From positions 1 through 64,000 of the forward strand of contig CAZDQL010000018.1 in NCBI GenBank assembly GCA_964507325.1: a stretch of 64,000 nucleotides of DNA, read 5' to 3'. This stretch comes from CAZDQL01 sp964507325 (GTDB lineage: Bacteria; Planctomycetota; UBA1135; GCA-002686595). The translations under genes were made by a program, and so were the position numbers. How positions within the stretch are numbered: the stretch's first letter is position 1; every line of letters starts with the position of its first letter. Below the pieces are notes generated by a model. It worked only from the letters and a program-made list of their open reading frames with translations. It was not told the origin of the DNA and made no database searches. Below are positions 8,749 to 16,381 of the stretch, in pieces.

Positions 8749-10350
8749 CTACTTGATCTTAATGGCGTCGAGCTTCCGCGGGTAGGGCTCGAAGTCGGTG
8801 AGCTGAAGCACGTACGCGTGTCCCCGCTGCATCTCAGGCAGCGTCCAAGAGTACTCACCGTTGTCCAGGGCGATCTGGAGTCCGTCGACCAGGACCACGG
8901 GCGCGATGAGGGGGTCGAGCCCGCTGGGGGGAATCTCCAGCACGGTCAACCGGGCCGCGGTGTACTTGCCGCCGGTGAGCACGGGCAGACCGAACAGGTC
9001 CACGGTGGTGCAGGTCGTGCCGTAACCGTACGTCGGCTGTCCATCTGCGTGCCCGTACGAGAGGGAGTAGCCGAGGAGTACTTGGTAACAGTCGCCCGAA
9101 GGATCGTAGGTCCCGAATCCCGCCTGCGGTGGGTAGGAGGCGCTCACTGTCGCCACGGGACCTTCAAACTGCGCGTAGTACCAATGGACCCAGTACTGTG
9201 AACGCGGGGCGTAGGGCTCTGCGTAGCAGTAGCTCGGCGGCGGCCAGAGCACGGGATTCCCGGGCGGATTCTCGCAGTACGAGACGTCGAGCACGCTGTC
9301 CACCGAGAAGTTGATGTTGCCCGAGAAGCCGTGTCGATCTCCCCAGCAGGCTCTTATCGCTCCATCCACCCCGGCGACCTCCAAGAGCGAGAGGACCACC
9401 GCGACGTGCCCTGGACTCAGATGGTAGTCCAGGGGATACGGCCATTCGCCGTGGATCATCTCGTCCACGTAGTACCGCTGGACGTTGATCTCGGGATGCA
9501 GGGCCATGTGGCCCTCGACGACGTCACGCAGGATCTGGGCCTTCGCGGGGATGTAGAACGTGTGGTCCTCCCAGAACTCGTGCCACATGATGACGTGACA
9601 CTCGAGGTCATTGTCGGTGCAGAACTGGAGGAACCCGTCGAATCCCGGTTCGAGGGGGTTTCCCGTCCAATAGTCGAAACCGGTGTGGAATCGATACGCG
9701 TTGCCCCAGTCGGCGAAACCGGGCGCAGCGATGACCATATCGCTCGGCCCGAAGGCGGGATGATCGACGTAGGCTTGGAGGATGCTCTCGTAGGCGTGTA
9801 GATAGGTCCGGGCGAGATTCCTCCAACCGTGCGTCCCGTGCCACCAACGGCTGCCCCCATCGGGCTCGTTCCACACGTTCCAGACCGGGTTGAAGCCCTG
9901 GTCCATGTAGGTGTTGGCCTGCTGACGGCAGAAACTCTCCCAGCTGCTCCAGTCCGGCGAGGCGTCGTTGAGCCAGGGGGGTGGCGCGCTGCTCGGTAGC
10001 CCCCAGTGCTCGGCGAGCGTCGTGATCACGGTAGGGCAGTCGAACTCGGTGACGATGCGCAGATAGTTGGTGTGATACGCGTTCTTCCAGAGGCGCGGCC
10101 GCAGGGAGTGAACGTAGTCGGTAGGCGGATCAGGCGTGTTGGCGTTGATCAGGGAGAGGAAGCCACTCGCGCGCTGACCGGCCACGGGCGCCCCGGGATC
10201 GAAGGTCACGCTGATCGTGGTCTCCTCGTAGCGCTCGCTGGTCTGGCTGCTACCCGGGACGACGAGGAGTGGCCCAAGGACGACCCCGAGCAACACGACC
10301 ACAACGCTCCTTCGCCAGCAGGGCATCCATCGCTTCGATCTGCTCATCAT
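8749..10350 (-). CDS. Exported clan GH-A glycoside hydrolase, GH39-like
   Basis: This 533-residue protein starts with a basic N-terminus and a signal peptide (hydrophobic residues about 16-32). It has a TIM-barrel hydrolase of the GH-A clan with the typical acid/base motif NVWNEPD (Glu162) and a candidate nucleophile in VDEMIHGEW (Glu297, or less likely Glu302). The region around the acid/base resembles GH39 beta-xylosidases and iduronidases. The last 130 residues look like a beta-sandwich accessory domain. Two consecutive ATGs start the gene, with GGAG a few bases upstream. The substrate could be xylan or another plant or algal glycan; the family call is moderate and the reaction is inferred. 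It is followed 24 bases downstream by the cyanophycinase gene. Confidence 0.65.
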   Translation of the reverse strand: MMSRSKRWMPCWRRSVVVVLLGVVLGPLLVVPGSSQTSERYEETTISVTFDPGAPVAGQRASGFLSLINANTPDPPTDYVHSLRPRLWKNAYHTNYLRIVTEFDCPTVITTLAEHWGLPSSAPPPWLNDASPDWSSWESFCRQQANTYMDQGFNPVWNVWNEPDGGSRWWHGTHGWRNLARTYLHAYESILQAYVDHPAFGPSDMVIAAPGFADWGNAYRFHTGFDYWTGNPLEPGFDGFLQFCTDNDLECHVIMWHEFWEDHTFYIPAKAQILRDVVEGHMALHPEINVQRYYVDEMIHGEWPYPLDYHLSPGHVAVVLSLLEVAGVDGAIRACWGDRHGFSGNINFSVDSVLDVSYCENPPGNPVLWPPPSYCYAEPYAPRSQYWVHWYYAQFEGPVATVSASYPPQAGFGTYDPSGDCYQVLLGYSLSYGHADGQPTYGYGTTCTTVDLFGLPVLTGGKYTAARLTVLEIPPSGLDPLIAPVVLVDGLQIALDNGEYSWTLPEMQRGHAYVLQLTDFEPYPRKLDAIKIK

Positions 10351-10492
10351 CCAGCTCCGGTACTCCGTACTGCAGCGCCTTCTTCGCCCGTTGCTCTTGT
10401 GCAGCCTAGCCAGTCTCTACACCGGCGCTACCCCCTGGTCCCGGGGGGGGCTTCATCCGTGAACGACGTCCCCGGACAGGAGGACCGGCTTC

Positions 10493-11860
10493 TCAATTCA
10501 AGCGGATCGCGCGCTGGATGCTCACGGGCGGCGTGAGCGTCTGGCCGTCGGCGGGCAGGGCCTGGATGCGGCGCACGAGGTCCATCCCCTCCACGACGCG
10601 CCCGAAGGCGGCGAAGCCCTGGCCGTCGGGCTGGCGCGCCCCGCCGAAGTCGAGCTCGGGCTGGTCCCCGACGCAGATGAAGATGTGGTGCTGCGCGGTG
10701 TCGGGGCCCAGGCGGGCCATCGAGAGCGTGCCGTCGAGGTGGCGCAGACCCGTGTCGCGCGTGCGCTCGAGCGGGATCGGGGGCAGGAGCTCGTCCTCGC
10801 GCGCGGGATCGGCCTGGGCCTGGATCACCGCGATCTTGACGTCGTCGTCGGGCTGGTTCTCCAGCGTCACGGTGCGGAAGAACACGCCGTTGGAGTAGAA
10901 GCCCTGGTGCACGTAGTGCAGGAAGTTGGCCACGGTGGCCGGCGCGCGCTGGTAGTCCAGCTCCACCTCGATGTTGCCCAGCGCGGTCTGGATCGAGACC
11001 CGCGGTTGGGGCGCGATCGGCTCGTCGCGCCACTCGAAGCGCGGGAGTCGGTCGAGGTCGAGATCGGCCAGGTGGGCGCGGTCGCGCGGCGCGCGCAGCG
11101 CGGGCTTCAGGTAGCGCCACTCGCCGTCCCCGAGGACCTCTTCGCAGAGGGCGGCCAGGGCCGGGTCGTACGCACGCAGCTCGGCGCGCGTGTTCACGTG
11201 GTTGTGCAGCGAGTCGTTCTCGCGGTTGTCGTCGAACCAGCTCTGCACCGCTTCGGCCCAGTACTCACTGCGATCGGTGGCGGCGTAGGTGCCCTCCCAC
11301 AGCCCCTCCGCGAGGGCCTGGGTGTAGGCCTCCTCGAGCCGCTCGTCGAAGGTCGGGTCGAGCGTCGCCAGCGCCGAGCCGTGCACGATGTGCGCGAACT
11401 CGTGGATGAGGATGTTCTCGGTCGAATAGGGATCGTTCGGATAGCAGAGCACGTTCTCCTCGGCGCAGCTCACCGGCGACCCGCCCAGCCCCCGCGCGCG
11501 CCGATCCCAGAACACGCGCGGTTCGAGGTGGCGGTGCTCGGGCACGTCGCTGGTGTACTCGTCGTACGCCATCACCGTCAGGTGCACGTCGTTCTCGGTG
11601 AGGGCGACGAGGATGTCGTCCCGGCCCTCGAGCATGTGCCGCACGATCCACGCCGACTCGCGCAGTGCGGCGTCGGAGACCCGCTCCGAGCCGAGGATGG
11701 GGAAGCCGGCCACCGAGGTGTGCTTCTGGTAGAAGGGGTCGAGCTCCCGGGCGGCGTGCAGGGACGCAGGCACCGGCCCGACGTCGGGCACCGTCGCTGC
11801 GACGCGACAAGACGGGGAGAGGACGAGGGCGACGACTACGAGGGCGGTGATACGACTCAT
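10493..11860 (-). CDS. Zincin-like metallopeptidase fused to cyclophilin peptidyl-prolyl isomerase
   Basis: This 455-residue exported protein has two parts. Residues 1-18 are a lipoprotein-type signal (LVLSPSC). Residues about 40-250 form a zincin-like domain with IHEFAHIVH (His153, Glu154, His157) and a downstream EYWAEAVQSWFD whose Glu203 is a good third zinc ligand. Residues about 288-453 are a cyclophilin: it opens with a TALGNIEVELD strand, then VANFLHYV, GVFFRTV, and an FGRVVEGMDLVRRI close. Cyclophilins catalyse cis-trans isomerisation of Xaa-Pro bonds and help fold exported proteins. The fusion suggests folding and proteolytic quality control in the periplasm, which is inference. A -10-like TAGGAT ends seven bases before the ATG, so the message may be leaderless. 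Confidence 0.8.
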   Translation of the reverse strand: MSRITALVVVALVLSPSCRVAATVPDVGPVPASLHAARELDPFYQKHTSVAGFPILGSERVSDAALRESAWIVRHMLEGRDDILVALTENDVHLTVMAYDEYTSDVPEHRHLEPRVFWDRRARGLGGSPVSCAEENVLCYPNDPYSTENILIHEFAHIVHGSALATLDPTFDERLEEAYTQALAEGLWEGTYAATDRSEYWAEAVQSWFDDNRENDSLHNHVNTRAELRAYDPALAALCEEVLGDGEWRYLKPALRAPRDRAHLADLDLDRLPRFEWRDEPIAPQPRVSIQTALGNIEVELDYQRAPATVANFLHYVHQGFYSNGVFFRTVTLENQPDDDVKIAVIQAQADPAREDELLPPIPLERTRDTGLRHLDGTLSMARLGPDTAQHHIFICVGDQPELDFGGARQPDGQGFAAFGRVVEGMDLVRRIQALPADGQTLTPPVSIQRAIRLN

Positions 11861-11941
11861 GCCGCGGATCCTAGGTCACCCCGGCGAGGACGGACAGGCC
11901 CAGTACCGCGCATGGCGGGTCGCCGGCCGGTCCGCCCCGCG

Positions 11942-13972
11942 TCAGCGGAGCGCTGCGCGGAGCGCCTCGAGCTGGGCGTCGACCGCCGCGCGCGTGCCCT
12001 CCAACGCGAAGGGCTGCTCAGTGAGGTGCCCGATCGCGAGGGCCGCCTCATCGCAAACCAGGACAGGCGAGGAGGGTCGCTGGTACCACCGCACCTGCGC
12101 GTAGCGCCACCCGGTCTCGCGCCGATCGTCGAGTAGACCCTCGAGCAGGTCGACGGCCCACGGCGGCGCGTCCGCGACGTGCTGGAATACGCGGCAGACG
12201 TTCGCGGCGCGCATCGCCGAGGCGTCCTCTAGTGCTTGCAGCAGCAGGCTGTGGGCGTCGGCCGTCGGCGCATGCGACAGCGTCGCCCAGGTGAGATCGT
12301 ACGTGTGGCCGAAGGACCCCTCTTCCGCGGGCAGCGTCGCCCACATGGTCGTGAGCTTCCGCACGACCGGGTTGCTGAAGTAGGGCTCCTTGTGGAAGCA
12401 CGCCATCTGGACCTCCGAGTCGCTCGTGCGCAGCAGGACGCGCAGGAGCGCCGCCTGCACGACCGGCCGCCGGCACCACGAAACGGCGCTCAGAAGCGCT
12501 TTCACATTCACCCGGTTGCGGGCCGAAGTGACCTGCGGGTCCTCGCCGAACACCAGGCCGTCGATGCGCGCGGCGACGAGATGCTCGGTCTCCTCGGGGT
12601 AGTAGAGCAGGAGCCGCGCCGCCGCCCCCGTCTGCCGCACGGCGCCAGCCCAGCCGCGCGAGTGGAAGTCGATCAGCAGCGATTCGAGCAGGACCGCGCG
12701 CGCGTCCCCACCGCCCCACGCGGCGCGCACCATGCGCGCGACCTCCGGGTCGCCGACCGGGCTGTCGACGACCGTGCAGGCCGTGGGTTGGTACTCGAGC
12801 GCACGATAGGACGCCCGGTTCGCGATCTGGCCCAGCGCGACGAAGCAGAGGTCGCCGACCGTCACGCGGTGGTGGGTGAGGTCTTCGCCCTCCACCGCGC
12901 CCCCGAAACGGGAAGCGACCAAGTGGTCGCCGAACGCGCGGAGCTCGCGAGGGTTGAGCGGGTTCCCGGACAGACGACGCTCGCGCCGCAGGTCGCCGAA
13001 CATCACGCCCCGGTAGTCCACGAGGGTGGGTGTCGGCCGCGCGTCGTCGAGGTGTGCGAGCAGGAGCGGCAGCGCGGCAGGCCCCGCGCGCTCGAGCTCG
13101 AGCAGCGGCCCGGTTTCCAACAACGACGGCGTGCGGTCCAGCAGGTCCCGCCTCCAGGTAGTGTCCACGCTCGGCAGCGGCAGGAAGCCGTGGGCGTAGG
13201 CCGCCTCCTTCTCCGTGACGTGCTGCAGCGCGTCGATCCAGGCACGCACCTGGGCCTCGTCCGGCGAAGCCGGCGGAGGGCGCGGAGCGAGCTTCGGGTA
13301 CGGCAGGAGGACGTCGTGGTTAAGAGCGTCTCTGGGCCCGCGCCCGGTGATTCGCACGTCGTGATCGCTGCGGTATGTCTCGAGGTCGAAAACCGGCGGC
13401 GTGGCGAGCGGCAGCACGGCCACGCTCGACGCCACGACGGCGTGCGAGCTCCGAAAGACCACCCGCTGACCGTCGTGCTCCGCGAGGGCGATTCCGACCT
13501 CGATCGCACCGTCGTCGTCGAGCGCCGCAAGGACCGCATCTTCGCGGATGCCGACCTCGAAGCGCCCGTCGGGCCGCAGATAGAGGTCGTCGTAAACCGT
13601 CTCCGCGTAGTCGTGGCCGTCGGCCCAGCCCGAGGCCACCCCCGGCCGTCGCGCGACGAGCACGCGAACGCCCTGGAACCAATCGACGGGACGCGTGACT
13701 CCCTCCTGCTCCACCATCAGCCGCCCAAGGAACCGCACGCAGCCGGCCCCGAACCGGACCGGCGACTGCCACTCGACCGTGAGTGCGGCGGGGTCGACCT
13801 GGGTGGGGCGCGGAGCGCGCGCGGGGAACTCCTGGAACCGGTCCCACGAGTAGCCGTTTCCGGAACTCGAGCTGCTCGGCCTGGCGTCGGAGAGGGTGGA
13901 GCGGTCGGAGTAGCAGACCTCCTGCGCCCACGCGGCGCAGGGGAGGAGCAGGGCGATCGTGGGCAAGTGCAT
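11942..13972 (-). CDS. Exported protein of unknown function
   Basis: I do not recognise this protein. I choose the ATG at 13972, which gives a clean signal peptide (MHLPTIALLLPCAAWAQ) and 676 residues; an in-frame ATG at 13996 lies only three bases after the -10-like TAGACT (14000-14005) and is less likely. The first 200 residues are rich in short beta strands with charged loops. The remainder is largely alpha-helical, with Leu/Ala-rich segments that could be degenerate HEAT-like repeats. No catalytic motif, metal site or membrane span is evident. It is divergent from the ankyrin gene, the starts being 78 bases apart. Confidence 0.6.
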   Translation of the reverse strand: MHLPTIALLLPCAAWAQEVCYSDRSTLSDARPSSSSSGNGYSWDRFQEFPARAPRPTQVDPAALTVEWQSPVRFGAGCVRFLGRLMVEQEGVTRPVDWFQGVRVLVARRPGVASGWADGHDYAETVYDDLYLRPDGRFEVGIREDAVLAALDDDGAIEVGIALAEHDGQRVVFRSSHAVVASSVAVLPLATPPVFDLETYRSDHDVRITGRGPRDALNHDVLLPYPKLAPRPPPASPDEAQVRAWIDALQHVTEKEAAYAHGFLPLPSVDTTWRRDLLDRTPSLLETGPLLELERAGPAALPLLLAHLDDARPTPTLVDYRGVMFGDLRRERRLSGNPLNPRELRAFGDHLVASRFGGAVEGEDLTHHRVTVGDLCFVALGQIANRASYRALEYQPTACTVVDSPVGDPEVARMVRAAWGGGDARAVLLESLLIDFHSRGWAGAVRQTGAAARLLLYYPEETEHLVAARIDGLVFGEDPQVTSARNRVNVKALLSAVSWCRRPVVQAALLRVLLRTSDSEVQMACFHKEPYFSNPVVRKLTTMWATLPAEEGSFGHTYDLTWATLSHAPTADAHSLLLQALEDASAMRAANVCRVFQHVADAPPWAVDLLEGLLDDRRETGWRYAQVRWYQRPSSPVLVCDEAALAIGHLTEQPFALEGTRAAVDAQLEALRAALR

Positions 13973-14050
13973 GGGGCGCCTCGGGCTCGAGTGCATCCGA
14001 GTCTACCGCGCCCCCGACCTCCCGCCCGATTGAGGCACAATGGGCGTGCC
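13973..14050. promoter_or_regulatory. Divergent promoter region with two -10-like boxes
   Basis: The leftward gene has TAGACT (14000-14005 read on the minus strand) and a 27-base leader. The rightward ankyrin gene has CACAAT at 14036-14041, ending nine bases before its ATG and without a Shine-Dalgarno sequence. The right part is nearly identical to the start region of the gene at 16382. Confidence 0.45.
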
Positions 14051-16332
14051 ATGCGACTCGTCATCCTCCTCGCCGCCCTCGTCCTCCAGGACCCGGCGCA
14101 CCTCGCGGACCTGACTGCCTTCGAGCTGGCCCGGCTGGGCGAGCTCGAGGTGCTGAAGGCGCGGGTGGCGGTGGATCCTGCCCTGCTCACGCAGCGAGAC
14201 GAGATGCGGTGCACCCTGCTGCATGAGGCCGCGCGCTACGCGCCGATCGAAACGATGGCCTGGCTCCTGGAGGCGGGCGCGGATCCGACGGCCCGCGCCT
14301 ACAACAAGTTCTACCCGGTTGATCTGACCGATGACCCGGCAAAGGCCCGCCTGCTGTTCGACGCAATGCAGGGGCGGTTCGACCCTCGGTTCCTGTGGCG
14401 GGGGAGCGGGGCCAAGCTCGAGCTGATGATCGAACGCGGCTGCGAGTTCGGCCTCGACCGAGCTCTCGAGCTGGGCGACGAGGCGCGAGTCCAGGAGATC
14501 CTCGCTCAGGGGGAGGCCGATGAGGTGATGCTGCGGGTGGCCATCCGGCACGGCCGCCTCGATCTGGTGCGCACGCTGATCGCGGGCGGCGCGAAACCGC
14601 GGGCGATCACCTACGTCTACAACGCAGGGTACGCCAACAGCCTGACCCGGGCGGTCTGGGCCGAGGAGACCGAGATCGCGCTCTACCTGGTCGAAGAGCA
14701 CGGCGTAGAGGCGACCCCGCCGGAGGGCGCAACACCCCGACCCTGCTGCACGCGGCGATTCGCACGGACGACCCCGACCTGGTCGAGGCGGTCCTGCGCG
14801 CCGAGGGCCGCCCCTCCGATGCCGGCCGCTTCGAACACTCGGCCCTCGAGTTCGCTGCATACTCCGGCCGTCTGGAAACGGTCGCCCGCATGCGCGTCTA
14901 CGACGAGGGCGTGGATCAGGAGCACCAGCGGCGCGCTCTCTTCGCGGCAGTGATGGGCGGGCATCGCGAGATCGCCGAGATGCTCGCCGAGGACTGGACC
15001 CGCCCGAGTGTCGCCCGGGCGGCAGTCCTCGGGGACCTCGCGGCCCTGGCGCAGATGCCGACCGCGGAGCTCACCCAGCGCGATTCGTGGCTCGGGCAGA
15101 CCCCGCTCGCCTGGGCCGTCCGCGCCGGGAGACTGTGGGCGGTGGCGTTCCTGCTCGAGCGGGGGGTGCCCTTCGAGGCGGTCGGTCGCCCCCACCGGGT
15201 CAACTACATCGGTGCCGGCGAGCCCTATGGCCCCATGCCTCCCGAGGACGACGATTGGATCACGCCCATGGAGCTCGCCGTCCGTTCGGTGGATGCGGCG
15301 ATGGTGGAGCTCCTCGCGCAGCACGGGGCTACCCTCCATCCGCAGAGCGCGTACTGGAACTCGCTCTTCGCGAGGCGGGGTCCGGGGCGTCTCTCGCCCG
15401 AGGAGCGGCGACCACTCCTCGAGACTCTCCTGGCCACATCACCGCCCCCCGCGCCGGACTCAAGCTGCTTGGTGGCCGCAGCGGCGACGGGTGACCGGTT
15501 CGCAGTCGAGCGGCTGCTCGAGGCGGGCGCCGACCCCGCGTGTCTCAACGGGTGGGGGGGCAGCGCTCTCCGTGCTGCTCTGGATGCCGGGAACGACGAC
15601 CTGATCGCGCTCCTCTCCCGGTACGAGCTCGGGTTCCACGACAGCCTGGTCCTGAACCGGGCCGAGCGGGTGGCCGAGCTCTTGGCCGAGGACCCCGACC
15701 TGGCGACGACGGCGGCGGGGGAGCGGACGCCTCTGATGATGGCGGCGGAGCACGGGTGCATCGCCTCGGTACGCGAGCTCGTGAAGGCCGGCGCGCTGCC
15801 CAGCGCCTCCCGCGAGCGCGCGGACGTCCTGGTGGCGGCCGCGAAGTCGGGCCGGGTCGAGATGGTGGAGCTGATCCTCGAGCTCGGCGTGGCGCCCGGC
15901 GCGCGCGCCCAAGGGGGCCAGACGGCCCTGCACGGCGCGGCCGAAGCGGACGCGGGGCAGGTGGTGCTCCTGCTGGTCGAGCGCGGAACGCCGATCGGCA
16001 GCTATGGTCCCTCCGGCGACCGGGCCGAGCACGTTGCCGCCCGGGAGGGCGCCCTAGGTGCCCTGATCGCGCTCGTGGCCTGCGGGGGGAACCTCGAGGC
16101 ACGCAACGCCAGCAGCGGTAGCACCCCCTTCTTCGAGGCGGCTGCCTATGGACACCTCGACGTCCTGAGCTACCTGCTCGACCAGGGGTGCGACCCCGGC
16201 GAGCGCGACTGGCGCGGACGCACCGCCCTCGAGGAGGCCGAACATACCTGGGAGTTCATCGACGACCGGGGATGGATGTACTGGGAGGTCCCCGAGGAGG
16301 CACGCCAGCAGGTGCGGCGTCTCCTGCGCTGA
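14051..16332 (+). pseudogene. Exported ankyrin-repeat protein, interrupted by a single frameshift
   Basis: An ATG at 14051 opens a signal peptide (MRLVILLAALVLQ) followed by ankyrin repeats such as TLLHEAARYAPIETMAWLLEAGADP. Around 14727-14740 the ankyrin reading moves to the next frame: it resumes as NTPTLLHAAIRTDDPDLVEAVL and runs to the stop at 16332 with further repeats (LGQTPLAWAVRAGRLWAVAF, QTALHGAAEADAGQVVLLL). The span is 2282 bases, one short of a whole number of codons, so one missing base explains everything and would give about 760 residues. This is either a real one-base deletion or an assembly error; the repeats are intact on both sides, which favours an error or a very recent event. 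Ankyrin repeats mediate protein binding, and the partner is unknown. Confidence 0.75.
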
Positions 16333-16366
16333 TCCATCACGTCCACAGCCTCACGCCCGAGTGAGG

Positions 16367-16381
16367 CACAATGGGCGCCCC
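16367..16381 (+). promoter_or_regulatory. -10-like CACAAT box and very short leader
   Basis: CACAAT at 16367-16372 ends nine bases before the ATG, so transcription should start within about three bases of the start codon. There is no Shine-Dalgarno sequence. The element lies in a stretch of about 37 bases that matches the start region of the ankyrin gene at 14051 with three mismatches. Confidence 0.45.

Noticed and set aside
14727..14740. Programmed -1 frameshift in the ankyrin gene
   Set aside because: No slippery heptamer or adjacent pseudoknot-like element; a missing base explains the data more simply.
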